Of a stretch of 64,000 bases of DNA, positions 27,626-36,641 are shown in pieces. Both the position numbers and the translations under genes were made by a program. Origin of the DNA: Fischerella sp. CENA71 (GTDB lineage Bacteria > Cyanobacteriota > Cyanobacteriia > Cyanobacteriales > Nostocaceae); contig JANBVI010000069.1 of NCBI GenBank assembly GCA_024239075.1, positions 1 through 64,000 on the forward strand. Reading direction: 5' to 3'. A model generated the notes under the pieces. The model saw nothing but the letters and a program-made list of their open reading frames with translations. It was not told where the DNA came from and searched no databases. Position 1 is the first letter of the stretch; each line of letters starts with the position of its first letter.

Positions 27626-28165
27626 TTATTCAGGCTTAATGCTGTTGAGATACGTATCAAAATCTACATAAATTTGCGTGTTGTCGCTATTTTGATTAAG
27701 TATTCTCCCTGCGGCCAAACCACCACGATCTAGCAATCTTTCCACAGCCTGTTTAGCATTAGTGCCGCGCTTGAGAGTAAATAAGAGATTATTGTTATTA
27801 CAAGTATCGTATGTGGTAGCAGCAGCGCATACAACAGGTTGTTTGTTGAGTGTACCAGAAATAATGGTTTTAAGAGTGCCATTATCGTAGCTTCTTTGAA
27901 ATCTATCCGATACTTCCCGACAACGTTGTGCAGGAGACAACTTAGAGGCAAAGTAATTGTTCGGAACCCAACGAATCATTGGTATTTTCCGGCCATTGTA
28001 AGTCTTGGCAAAGGTTGTAGGATAACCTTTGCTGTTCGCGCAAAAGAAGGTTGTACCACTGGCGTAACTAGGCTGATTGGCAATTGCAGCTATCGTAGAT
28101 ATAGTCAGCAAAGCAATACCAGAAACTCTAGCAACTTTTGTCAATGTGGAACTACTACTGCTCAT
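27626..28165 (-). CDS. COP23 domain secreted protein
   Basis: The 179-residue protein starts with a signal peptide (LTKVARVSGIALLTISTIAAIANQ, cleavage near residue 36). The mature part has FFCANSKGYPTTFAKT, IPMIRWVPNNYF, CREVSDRFQRSYDNG and LLFTLKRGTNAKQAVERLLD, the pattern of COP23, the circadian oscillating protein described in cyanobacteria. Four cysteines could form two disulfides outside the cytoplasm. The molecular function is unknown. Confidence 0.92.
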   Translation of the reverse strand: MSSSSSTLTKVARVSGIALLTISTIAAIANQPSYASGTTFFCANSKGYPTTFAKTYNGRKIPMIRWVPNNYFASKLSPAQRCREVSDRFQRSYDNGTLKTIISGTLNKQPVVCAAATTYDTCNNNNLLFTLKRGTNAKQAVERLLDRGGLAAGRILNQNSDNTQIYVDFDTYLNSIKPE

Positions 28166-28514
28166 AAAAAGTGCGTGAATAATAAAAAAGCGTAAATCCC
28201 ACTGTTGTGGGCATATAAACAGCTACAACTTTCATTTGTAGCATTTCGGAATCATAATCAGATACATCAGTAAACATAACATTATTAAATAAAGAAGTAT
28301 GTTAAATTAATTTTTTAACATAATGTATTAAATTATACTAAAACTTGTGATTGCGAAATGCGATCGCGCAGGTAAATATCAAAGATTTTGAGTAGAGAAA
28401 ATTTATTGGTGATCACCCAGATAATTTCGGTTTTTTCTATCAATAGGCTGATTAATTGCTCTACATATTACGAACATAATGAGCAGGTAGAAAAACTTAA
28501 CATAAGCATAAATT
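28166..28514. other. Divergent promoter region
   Basis: AT-rich gap between the COP23 gene (leftward) and the DUF2945 gene (rightward). AACATAATGT-type inverted sequence occurs near 28317-28327 and one HIP1-like site near 28361. No gene is visible. Confidence 0.4.
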
Positions 28515-28730
28515 ATGGCTGAAGAATTCAAAAAGGGAGATCAAGTTAAGTGGAACACTTCTCAAGGTGAAACTACTGGTGAAATTAAAGCAAAACTCAC
28601 CTCATCTACAGAAATAAAAGGACACCACGTAGCAGCTTCTAAAGAGAACCCAGAATACTTGGTTGAAAGTGACAAAACAGGAAAACAAGCCGCTCACAAG
28701 CCAGATGCCCTTGAGAAAATAGAGGAATAA
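28515..28730 (+). CDS. DUF2945 (hypervirulence-associated TUDOR-like) protein
   Basis: The 71-residue protein is a single small beta barrel of the DUF2945 family: KGDQVKWNTSQGETTGEIKAKL at the start, then ENPEYLVESDKTGKQAAHKPDAL. The family is widespread, named after a fungal homologue, and has no proven biochemical function. It is followed 9 bases later by a DUF3140 gene, a frequent partner, so the two form an operon. Confidence 0.92.
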   Translation: MAEEFKKGDQVKWNTSQGETTGEIKAKLTSSTEIKGHHVAASKENPEYLVESDKTGKQAAHKPDALEKIEE

Positions 28731-28739
28731 TATAGTTTT

Positions 28740-29081
28740 ATGAGTAAAGATACTAAATCAGTAATTGATGAGTTTCGTAGCTCAGTTAATATGACAGTCA
28801 AAGAACTACAATCTTGGCTGCAAACAGAAGAATCTGAATCTGTTGGTCAAAAAGATGGAGATTCAGAATCTATAGGACATAAATCTGGAAAACAAATTGT
28901 TAAATTATTAGAAAACAAAAAAGATGAATATAATGATGATGAAATATCGCACATGAAAAAAGTCATCAGTTATATCCATCGTCACCTAGCACAAAAACCC
29001 AGTGGAGATATAAAAAATACACACTGGCGTTACTCATTACTGAATTGGGGACATGATCCTTTAAAGGATGGGAAGACGTAG
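28740..29081 (+). CDS. DUF3140 family protein
   Basis: The 113-residue protein matches DUF3140: VIDEFRSSVNMTVKELQSWLQTEESESVGQK, then GKQIVKLLENKK, and the end SYIHRHLAQKPSG with WRYSLLNWGHDPLK. It is soluble and helical. Function is unknown. It has an in-frame near-duplicate (SESVGQKDGD / SESIGHKSGK), suggesting a small internal expansion of the family's S-x-G-x-K-S-G motif. It is co-transcribed with DUF2945; a pyrimidine-rich tract follows. Confidence 0.92.
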   Translation: MSKDTKSVIDEFRSSVNMTVKELQSWLQTEESESVGQKDGDSESIGHKSGKQIVKLLENKKDEYNDDEISHMKKVISYIHRHLAQKPSGDIKNTHWRYSLLNWGHDPLKDGKT

Positions 29082-29400
29082 GGAACTCCAAAAAATAAAT
29101 TATTCAACCTCTGCACTTATCAAAATTTATTCCCCCTGTCTCCCTTGTCCTCCTTGTCTTCCTATCTCCCTTCCCTTGTCCCTCTGCAATTGAAAATTTT
29201 TTATTTGGATCATCACTACAGAAACTTTGACAAGTCATAGAGGGTCAAATAATAAGTCCAAATACACTACCAAGTCAGCTTTTGTGCTTTGTTCCAGCTA
29301 TTTTCAAGTACGATATTGCCTTATAACAGACAAATGACTGCCGAAGGCTAATAGTAGAATAAGGTACAGGATAAAGCTGCATGGAAGGGAGGCAGGGAAA
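29082..29400. other. Gene-free interval with pyrimidine tract
   Basis: Holds a CT-rich tract at 29130-29185 built of CTCCCTTGTC-like units, of the same kind as those at 190-225, 16690-16735 and 25220-25265. AAGGGAGG at 29385-29392 is the ribosome site of the next gene. Nothing else recognisable. Confidence 0.45.
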
Positions 29401-30243
29401 TTGGATGAACTGAGGGCGGTACTCGAACTTGCCACTGAAGATGAATTGCAAGACTTAACGGCAATTATGTTTAGCCGTAAGTTCAATCCCCTAGATTATA
29501 TTCAGACACCTGAACCGATAGAAATACAAAGCCAGGGTCGTGAAGCTTGGCTAGATGCGCTGGAGGAACGCTTTCGCTTTTTAGCAGCCGATGGTGTGAC
29601 GGTGTTGCGAGGACGTACAAACCAAGTAACATATCGCCAAGCACTGCTCCAGGTCTGTAAGTATTTAAAAATACCTTATTCTGATGATTTATCAACTATC
29701 GATTTAGAAGCAGAAGTGTTTTTACACCTACTAGGACGGGTGTGGAAAAAATTGCCAGAGAAAGATAAACAAAAGTTAACTGCAAAAGTTCAGCGCCAGT
29801 TAGCAAAATCACAACTCAATGAACCACTACCACTTTCTTTGCAGCGTGATCCCTTGGGTTTACTTTTCAAAGGAGGTAGCGCTTTAGCTGTCACCTCCGT
29901 GATCCAGCCACTGTTACTCAAGCAAATTGCCCGTGAATTTGCAATGCATTTTGCTACCTATCAAGTCACTAAACAAGCCGCACTTGAAGGTGGGGCTGCT
30001 GCTACAGTACAGTTTCAAAACTACGTTACATTGCAGATGGCGAAGCGGGGTATGGCTGTAAATGCAGCTCGTTATGGTGCTGTCAGGAGTGTGTTTGCAT
30101 TTATAGGGCCGATGATGTGGGCTTGGTTTTTTGCGGATTTGGGATGGAGAACGATCGCTGTTAACTATGGTCGAATTATTCCAACAATCTTCGCCCTAGC
30201 TCAAATTCGACTCACTCGTATGGAATGTTGGGAATTAGCCTGA
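29401..30243 (+). CDS. YaaW-like family protein
   Basis: The 280-residue protein resembles the YaaW/UPF0174 group: an N-terminal ELRAVLELATEDELQDLTAIMFSRKFNPLDY, a middle helical part, and a C-terminal hydrophobic region (MAKRGMAVNAARYGAVRSVFAFIGPMMWAWFFADLGW). The function is unknown; an association with membrane or colicin-like proteins is only hinted at by the hydrophobic end. The start is TTG at 29401, supported by AAGGGAGG eight bases upstream. Confidence 0.8.
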   Translation: MDELRAVLELATEDELQDLTAIMFSRKFNPLDYIQTPEPIEIQSQGREAWLDALEERFRFLAADGVTVLRGRTNQVTYRQALLQVCKYLKIPYSDDLSTIDLEAEVFLHLLGRVWKKLPEKDKQKLTAKVQRQLAKSQLNEPLPLSLQRDPLGLLFKGGSALAVTSVIQPLLLKQIAREFAMHFATYQVTKQAALEGGAAATVQFQNYVTLQMAKRGMAVNAARYGAVRSVFAFIGPMMWAWFFADLGWRTIAVNYGRIIPTIFALAQIRLTRMECWELA

Positions 30244-30475
30244 TGACATAGTCATTGCTTATTGGTTATTAGTCATTGGTAATTAGTTATTAGACCTTTT
30301 GCAAAAGTCGAGTTAACCCCCCAGTCTCCCCGAAATGGGTGGAATAAATCTCTCACCGTTTTGGGGAGCGTAGGGAAAGGGTTGTTGATTATTTTTGCAA
30401 GAGGTCGATTTATTAGTGGAATATAAGAAACAACTCAGAATAAACCACAGACAACTGACAAATAACAAATGACTA

Positions 30476-31852
30476 ATGACTAATGACAAAGAACAAATGA
30501 CCAACTATAAATTACCATTTTTACGCCATCCTGATCCTAAACTACAATTTTCGTGGTACTGCGCCCAGTTTGGATTGCTAGTCTTTCCATTATTTCCATT
30601 ATTGGGGAGTGTGCTTCTATGTGTGGCGTTATTAGGAACATGGTTAGTAAAATATCGCAGAATTATTCGTCAACCCCAAAATGTGGGATTTGCGATTTTA
30701 AGTATATTGCTCGTCATTAGTACTGTCTTTGCTTTTGATCAAAAGGAGGCTATTCTCGGTTTATCGAATTTCTTACCATTTATTTTATTTTTTGCTGCTT
30801 TTAGTGTCTTAATCCAAACACCACAACAACTGCGTCAATTATCTTGGATTTTGGTGATTACTTCTGTACCAGTAGTCATCATCGGTTTAGGACAATTGTT
30901 CTGGGGTTGGACTACACCACCCCATTGGAAAAGTATTTTTGGTTGGTCGATCGCATCCGGGGGAAACCCACCCGGTCGTATGGCTTCTAGTTTCATGTAC
31001 GCTAACACTTTGGCTGGTTATCTTGTGATCGTATTTGTGCTTGGGTTGGGTTTGTGGCTAGAAGCATATCGGAAGTTAAAAGTTAATTATTCTCTGGATT
31101 TTCGTATCCCTGTACCTCTGCGTCTATCTTCTTCTACTGTGTCAGTTGTTTTACTGAGTTTCATAGTAATTATTGATTTTGTGGGGTTAATTTTAACCAA
31201 TTCGCGTAATGCATGGGCGATCGCTGTTTTTGCTTGTTTAATTTATGCGCTTTACCAAGGTTGGCACTTTTTGGTCGCTGGTGTCACTGCTATAGCCACT
31301 AGTATACTTGTAGCTGCTTTTGCTCCCCCACCCATTGCTCAATTGTTTCGTAAATTAGTACCTGCTTACTTTTGGGCGCGGTTAAATGATCAAATGTATC
31401 CCGATAGACCAGTTGTTCTCCTCCGCAAAACTCAGTGGGAATTTGCTTGGTCATTAACTCAGGAACGTCCTTGGACTGGGTGGGGTTTACGCAACTTTAC
31501 ACAACTTTACAAAGCCAAAATGCATATTTGGCTAGGTCATCCCCACAACTTTTTTTTGATGCTTTCTGCTGAAACCGGATTACCCGCAACTTTATTATTT
31601 TGTGCTTTACTAGGCTGGATATTCATTGCAGGTATGCAACTGTTATTAAATTCAAAAGCTATTAAAGCCGAAGATAAATTAATATTTTTTAGTTATCAAG
31701 TTGTCTTTGGAGTTTGGGTATTATTTAATACAGCAGATGTTACACTTTTTGATTTGCGACTCAATACCCTTTCGTGGTTAATTATTGCTGGCATTTCTGG
31801 TGTAGTGTATCGCTATACTCAGCACGATAAATTCATCGCCAAGCATACTTAA
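30476..31852 (+). CDS. O-antigen ligase-like polytopic membrane protein
   Basis: About 458 residues with ten or more hydrophobic segments and the family's large periplasmic loop (residues about 290-360) with RPWTGWGLRNFTQLY and HIWLGHPHNFFLMLSAETG, the Wzy/WaaL signature region. It probably ligates or polymerises sugar chains at the outer side of the inner membrane; in cyanobacteria related proteins were also named IctB. The first seven codons (MTNDKEQ) come from the ACTAATGAC repeat in front of the gene, so the original start may be ATG 30497 (MTNYKLPF). Confidence 0.88.
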   Translation: MTNDKEQMTNYKLPFLRHPDPKLQFSWYCAQFGLLVFPLFPLLGSVLLCVALLGTWLVKYRRIIRQPQNVGFAILSILLVISTVFAFDQKEAILGLSNFLPFILFFAAFSVLIQTPQQLRQLSWILVITSVPVVIIGLGQLFWGWTTPPHWKSIFGWSIASGGNPPGRMASSFMYANTLAGYLVIVFVLGLGLWLEAYRKLKVNYSLDFRIPVPLRLSSSTVSVVLLSFIVIIDFVGLILTNSRNAWAIAVFACLIYALYQGWHFLVAGVTAIATSILVAAFAPPPIAQLFRKLVPAYFWARLNDQMYPDRPVVLLRKTQWEFAWSLTQERPWTGWGLRNFTQLYKAKMHIWLGHPHNFFLMLSAETGLPATLLFCALLGWIFIAGMQLLLNSKAIKAEDKLIFFSYQVVFGVWVLFNTADVTLFDLRLNTLSWLIIAGISGVVYRYTQHDKFIAKHT

Positions 31853-31969
31853 TATAGTAAAAAAGCTATTCTCAGAATTATTTACCTGAGCATTAGCGTT
31901 TAAATAACTTAAGTATATACACAGGTGGCAGTTAAATAGTGAGTTAATAAAATTACTAATATCACGTCT

Positions 31970-32092
31970 GTGACTGTGAGTGTGGCTAATCACACATTAG
32001 TCACTGTTGCTGATTGTTGGGAAGGTGTAGGTACACCCGTGATGGGTGTTGTCCTGCAAAATGGGCATCTTTATTTATATAGATGCCTTTTT
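31970..32092 (+). ncRNA. Candidate structured small RNA with terminator
   Basis: Three helices in series: GTGACT/AGTCAC (31970-31975, 31999-32004) enclosing GTGTG/CACAC; ACACCC/GGGTGT (32033-32049); and GGCATCT/AGATGCC (32064-32087) followed by TTTTT. The last is an intrinsic terminator with no ORF reading into it; the previous gene stops at 31852. It could be an independent small RNA or the 3' UTR of the ligase-like gene. No known family is recognised. Confidence 0.5.
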
Positions 32093-32411
32093 CTAACTAT
32101 AGGTTCATGACCTAATAGCGAAAGTCGTCTTTATCAACTAAGAACTTAAATTATAGTCCCTTAATTCATTTTTTGAAAAAGCCAGAACCCCAATTTTTTT
32201 CAAAAAGTTGGGGATATTGTTGTTCATGCTATGGACTATTAAAACTGTAGTATCTTAGAATAAGATAGACTATACAAAAATTCACGCTCTTTGGTAATCT
32301 GCCAAAGCTAAACAATACAAGAGTGCAATACCAGGAGTAGGAAAACCAAAACTGGTAGCTTCAATCCTAAAGTCCCAAGGTTATCAGCCTTTGGGAGTTA
32401 CAATATATTAA
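32093..32411. other. Leader region of the RecB-like nuclease gene
   Basis: Contains an AACCCC-family hairpin (CCCCAA..TTGGGG at 32188-32213), a hairpin CTTTGG/CCAAAG near 32288-32305, and TCCCAAGG/CCTTTGGGA near 32371-32396, the last just ahead of the start codon at 32412 and overlapping the only purine-rich ribosome-site-like sequence. It may limit translation. No known riboswitch pattern is recognised. Confidence 0.4.
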
Positions 32412-34109
32412 ATGTTAATTAGTGCTGAACTACTCCTGCAATACCATCGCTGTAAGCGCCGACCTTATTTAGATATCCACGGTGACTTCAGGGAAACAGA
32501 TGGTGCAAATGATTTGCTGATCAAGTTGCAGCGAGATAAAATTGCCTATCAAAAGACAATCCTTGCACAGTGGAATTCTTACCGTCCCAATTATCCCCAA
32601 GGTGAGTGGTATAAAGGTCAAGCTGCGACTATTGAGTTAATGCAGCAGGGGGTAGAGTGTATTTATCATGGTGTGCTGTTAACTCAGTACTCTGATATAG
32701 ACTTGCACTCATACGAGTTGACAAATACCCAAAAAGCTACAGATACAGAAAGTGAAGATTTTTCAGTGTCTCCTCGTGTGGATTTCCCTGTATCTTCTTC
32801 AGCTTCATCTGTTTACCCTAATTTAGAAAGATATACCCTATTAAGTCGTCCAGATTTACTCATTAAAAAGCCAGGACAATCTTGCTTTGGAGATTGGATA
32901 TATGTTCCGGTGAATATTGAACTCGGAAAACGTCCCAAGCAGGAATATCAAACTGTCGCAGCATTTCACGCCCAAATTTTAGCGATGGTGCAGCAAGCAC
33001 AACCAGAAGCACCTGGGCTAATTCTACGCGGTAAAGAGACCAGATATTCAGTAGATTTGACAAAAGCAATGCCACAAATGCATCGGATTTTGTGGGAATT
33101 AATTCAAACTCTGGAAATAAATAAAGCACCAGAAATATTTATTAGTCGTCAAAAATGCAATCTTTGTCATTGGTACAGCAGTTGTTATGCGATCGCTCAA
33201 TCTCAAAAACACCTGTCTCTACTTCCAGGGATCACACCCATTCGCTACACTCAACTACAAGCACTAGAGATCACCACACTAGAATCTTTAGCTCAAACAA
33301 GCCCAACCTTACTAGAAAATCTACCTGGTTTTGATAGCGAAGTTGCTTGTAAAGTCATCGTCCAAGCTCAATCTGTTATCGAAAATCGCCCACTTATTTT
33401 ACCGGTTCGTGACGAAATTTTAACTCTTGCTGCTAGAGATAATGTCGCTGCCAATGGATCTAAGATAGCAAATGGTATTGATCAACAGCAAAACTTACTA
33501 CTACTTTCTCCACAACAAATTAATTCCCAAAATTTTACTAGTTCGTCTCCAGATATATTTACAGCACCGATTGAGCTTTATTTTGATATTGAAGCCCAGC
33601 CAGATTTGAATTTAGATTACTTATTGGGTGTTTTGGTTGTTGATAGACAAAGCAACACAGAACAATTTTATTCTTTATTAGCAGAAAAACCAGAAGACGA
33701 AGAATTAGTATGGCAGCAATTTTTGGATTTAGTTTGGCAATATCCTAATGCACCAATTTACCATTTTTGCGTCTACGAATATGACACAATCAAACGACTG
33801 GCCAAGCTTTATCATACTCCCCATGCTGTTGTACAGCCCGTACTGAATCGGTTTGTAGATGTATATGAAAAACTAACCCAAAGTGTAGCATTGCCTGTGG
33901 AAAGTTACGCCTTAAAAGCGATCGCACGTTGGTTGGGTTTTGAATGGCGTCACCCCGAAGCTAGTGGTGCTAAGTGTATATACTGGTATGATCAATGGTT
34001 AAAAACAGGCGATCACACTTTAATAGAAAAAATCCAATCTTACAATGAAGATGATTGTCGTGCTACGCGCAGTGTGAAAGACTGGCTCGTTAACTTTTTC
34101 GCCAACTGA
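32412..34109 (+). CDS. TM0106-type RecB-like nuclease
   Basis: The 565-residue protein combines an N-terminal RecB/Cas4-like nuclease region (LISAELLLQYHRCKRRPYLDIHG to about 260) with a cysteine cluster CNLCHWYSSCY (about 250), a helix-hairpin-helix-like segment (LPGFDSEVACKVI), and a C-terminal RNase H-like exonuclease part with YFDIEAQPDLN (D and E ligands), YHFCVYEYDTIKR and EDDCRATRSVKDWL. This is the TM0106 family of putative nucleases. The biological role is unknown; the cysteine cluster may hold an Fe-S site as in Cas4. Confidence 0.88.
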   Translation: MLISAELLLQYHRCKRRPYLDIHGDFRETDGANDLLIKLQRDKIAYQKTILAQWNSYRPNYPQGEWYKGQAATIELMQQGVECIYHGVLLTQYSDIDLHSYELTNTQKATDTESEDFSVSPRVDFPVSSSASSVYPNLERYTLLSRPDLLIKKPGQSCFGDWIYVPVNIELGKRPKQEYQTVAAFHAQILAMVQQAQPEAPGLILRGKETRYSVDLTKAMPQMHRILWELIQTLEINKAPEIFISRQKCNLCHWYSSCYAIAQSQKHLSLLPGITPIRYTQLQALEITTLESLAQTSPTLLENLPGFDSEVACKVIVQAQSVIENRPLILPVRDEILTLAARDNVAANGSKIANGIDQQQNLLLLSPQQINSQNFTSSSPDIFTAPIELYFDIEAQPDLNLDYLLGVLVVDRQSNTEQFYSLLAEKPEDEELVWQQFLDLVWQYPNAPIYHFCVYEYDTIKRLAKLYHTPHAVVQPVLNRFVDVYEKLTQSVALPVESYALKAIARWLGFEWRHPEASGAKCIYWYDQWLKTGDHTLIEKIQSYNEDDCRATRSVKDWLVNFFAN

Positions 34110-34155
34110 GTTATGATATCGTGTTGTTAAATTTTATGATTAGCAATACTTACCA

Positions 34156-35343
34156 ATGCAATTAGTTAAAAAAATCTTGAAATTTCCCAAATTTATTTTA
34201 TTTTTTCTCGCGATTTTTCTCATTAGTCTCTTATTAAGTAATTTCAGAACCTCCGCTGTTGAAATTGCAGATATAAAATTTATTGGTTCTGATACTTTAC
34301 CCAAAGGTTATTTATTTCAAAGAACTGAAGTTGGAGGTTTATCGGGAATTACCTACGATACTAAAAATGATCTGTACTATGCCATATCTGATGATCGTAG
34401 TAACAAAGCTGCGGCTCGTTTTTATACTCTTAAAATCAACCTGAGCCAAGGCTCTCTTCAAGATGGTGGCGTTACTATTGTTGGAGTTACTCCACTAATT
34501 AACGAAGCAGGTAAAAGTTTTAGTAATGGTAGTATAGATGCAGAAGGAATCGCTTTAACCAACAAGTCAACAGTATTTATTTCTTCTGAAGGTGATGCTA
34601 ATCAATTAATAAATCCTTTTATCAAAGAGTTTTCTCTATTTTCTGGGAAAGAATTAAGAACATTACCTATACCAAACAAATTTTTGCCAGATAAAAGTGG
34701 AAAAAAAGGTATCCGTAACAACTTAGCTTTTGAGAGTCTCACAATTACGCCTAATGAAAATAATTTATTCACAGCCACCGAAAATGCTCTAATTCAAGAT
34801 GGTTTAGAAGCAAAGCCAAATACTAGTAGTCCATGTCGGATTTTGCAATATAATCTATTGACTAATCAACCAGAAAAAGAATTTCTTTATCAGACTGAAG
34901 CGATCGCACCATTTTTTAATCTTTCTCGCAAATTTGCTAGTGGAATACCTGATTTAATTGCTCTTGATAATCAAGGACATTTTCTGAGTTTAGAACGGAG
35001 TTTTACTGGCTTAGGATTTTATATTGCGCTGTTTCAAATTTCTCTAGAAAAAGCAACAGATATTCATAATATTAACAGTCTTTTAGAATCTGACACCCCA
35101 AATATCAAACCAGTTCAGAAAAAACTACTATTTGATTTGAGAAAGCTTGACGTATTTTTAGACAATATTGAAGGTTTAACTCTTGGTCCAAAATTACCAA
35201 ACGGACAGCGTTCATTAATTCTTGTCAGCGACAACAATTTTAATTCTCTGCAACGTACTCAATTTTTAGCTTTTGAACTCAAGATCGAATCGCCTCTGAT
35301 GAGGTTATTACGTCGTCTGAGGAATCTTAATTTCCAGCGCTAA
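34156..35343 (+). CDS. Esterase-like activity of phytase family protein
   Basis: The 395-residue protein has an N-terminal membrane-type signal (FPKFILFFLAIFLISLLL, about 10-30) and a beta-propeller-like extracytoplasmic domain with GGLSGITYDTKNDLYYAISDD, SIDAEGIALTNKS, NLAFESLTITPNEN and DNIEGLTLGPKLPNG, all typical of the phytase-like esterase family. Catalysis is unproven for most members. It starts 46 bases after the nuclease gene and may be co-transcribed with it. Confidence 0.9.
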   Translation: MQLVKKILKFPKFILFFLAIFLISLLLSNFRTSAVEIADIKFIGSDTLPKGYLFQRTEVGGLSGITYDTKNDLYYAISDDRSNKAAARFYTLKINLSQGSLQDGGVTIVGVTPLINEAGKSFSNGSIDAEGIALTNKSTVFISSEGDANQLINPFIKEFSLFSGKELRTLPIPNKFLPDKSGKKGIRNNLAFESLTITPNENNLFTATENALIQDGLEAKPNTSSPCRILQYNLLTNQPEKEFLYQTEAIAPFFNLSRKFASGIPDLIALDNQGHFLSLERSFTGLGFYIALFQISLEKATDIHNINSLLESDTPNIKPVQKKLLFDLRKLDVFLDNIEGLTLGPKLPNGQRSLILVSDNNFNSLQRTQFLAFELKIESPLMRLLRRLRNLNFQR

Positions 35344-35530
35344 GGTAATACCCAGATCCTCAGTTTCCTTATATACATCTATGCCTTCGGCTAAAGCGAT
35401 CGCTTTGCAAATCAGATGAGCCAAACAATATTAGCGTTTTGGGTAATCACTGTCCTCAAAGATTCATGGAGGTTTGTGATAATATGGGAGACTGCTGCAT
35501 AAATTATAGAAATAGACAACTAACTCAATC

Positions 35531-35800
35531 ATGGCTCTGACGCAACAGCGCAAACTGGAGATTATCTCCCAATACCAAGTACACGAAACCGACACTGGCT
35601 CTGCCGATGTTCAAGTTGCCATGCTGACGGAACGTATTAACCGTCTTAGTGAACATCTGCAAGCCAATAAGAAAGACTTTTCTTCCCGTCGGGGATTGTT
35701 AAAGTTGATCGGCCAGCGTAAACGTCTTTTATCCTATATACAGAAAGATAGTCGAGAACATTATCAAGCTTTGATTGCTCGTCTCGGCATTCGTGGATAG
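35531..35800 (+). CDS. rpsO: 30S ribosomal protein S15
   Basis: The 89-residue protein is full-length S15: [24 protein letters not shown], then [20 protein letters not shown] in the form [17 protein letters not shown]. It binds 16S rRNA helices 20-22 early in small-subunit assembly. The PAM68-like gene follows 12 bases after its stop, a linkage often seen in cyanobacteria. In other bacteria S15 represses its own mRNA; no such structure was searched for in detail here. Confidence 0.97.
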   Translation: MALTQQRKLEIISQYQVHETDTGSADVQVAMLTERINRLSEHLQANKKDFSSRRGLLKLIGQRKRLLSYIQKDSREHYQALIARLGIRG

Positions 35801-35812
35801 GAACTCTTTGTT

Positions 35813-36277
35813 ATGCCTGCTGAATCTGATCGCTTGCCATTTGAACCGAATAAAAAGCGTCAAAAACCTGCCAAGGCAGAAAGTAAACCCCAAATTGTTA
35901 AGCAAGAGCCTGTAAAGAAGGAAAAGAAAAAACCACGTTATAGCAAAGAAGAAGTTGCTATTCCCCAAGTAGTCAGCCAACGAATGATGCGTCGTGTGGC
36001 TGGTTTTGCTGGAGTGCCAACTTCTTTGGGGATTATGACCTTGGTTGTTAGCTATTTCCTTCTCACCAACACTGGCATCAAACTACCTCCCGTCGCTGTT
36101 TTATTGGTGAATATGGGGTTTTTTGGTTTAGGTGTATTGGGCATATCTTACGGTGTTCTTTCTGCTTCTTGGGATGAAGATAGAACCGGAACTCTCTTGG
36201 GTTGGAATGACTTTACTACCAACTTTGGACGGATGGTGTCAGCTTGGCGTGAATCTCGGCAAAAAAAGAATACATAA
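35813..36277 (+). CDS. PAM68-like photosystem II assembly protein
   Basis: The 154-residue protein has a charged N-terminal third, a conserved EVAIPQVVSQRMMRRVAGFAGVPTSLG segment and two membrane helices (about 75-95 and 100-122), then GTLLGWNDFTTNFGRM. This is the PAM68 family; plant PAM68 and the cyanobacterial protein help early photosystem II assembly at the thylakoid membrane. It is co-transcribed with rpsO by spacing. Confidence 0.92.
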   Translation: MPAESDRLPFEPNKKRQKPAKAESKPQIVKQEPVKKEKKKPRYSKEEVAIPQVVSQRMMRRVAGFAGVPTSLGIMTLVVSYFLLTNTGIKLPPVAVLLVNMGFFGLGVLGISYGVLSASWDEDRTGTLLGWNDFTTNFGRMVSAWRESRQKKNT

Positions 36278-36281
36278 TTGC

Positions 36282-36457
36282 TAGCGCTCAGAGACTCAGA
36301 TAATTGCTGATCTGGAAGTAAATATTTTTCCAGCGTATTGGGTAGATTTGAGAAAAGAGTTGAAGTTTAATAACTTCAACATTGCTAAACTCAACAAAAA
36401 TTAATATTCTTTTAACCCAAAACAAGCAGCAAAACTTCTGAGCGCTCTATTTTTTAT
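36282..36457 (+). ncRNA. Candidate structured RNA between the PAM68-like and DAHP synthase genes
   Basis: Four helices nest by eye: P1 AGCGCTCAGA (36283-36292) with TCTGAGCGCT (36437-36446), 10 bp perfect; P2 CTGGAA/TTCCAG (36312-36333); P3 TTGGGT/ACCCAA (36338-36343, 36415-36420); P4 GTTGAAGTT/AACTTCAAC with loop TAAT (36359-36380). P1 is followed by TTTTTT at 36450, as in an intrinsic terminator. No ORF lies inside. It may be a small RNA, or a leader controlling aroF, whose start is 195 bases downstream. I recognise no known family. Confidence 0.55.
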
Positions 36458-36641
36458 TGGTTTTCTTAAAGTTAATATTATTTAACATCTATGTGACTTA
36501 ATTAAATAATCACTATAGATTCGTAACAATCAAAAGAGATTTGTACTAAAGCGTAAAGAAAAAACTAGAAGCTAAAAACTCTAACTGAATCTCTTAGATA
36601 TTAGATAATAATTAACAGCAACTAGCAATTAGCAACTGAAC

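Noticed and set aside
32412-34109. Cas4
   Set aside because: The RecB-like domain and cysteines recall Cas4, but the length, C-terminal RNase H-like part and lack of cas neighbours fit the TM0106 family.
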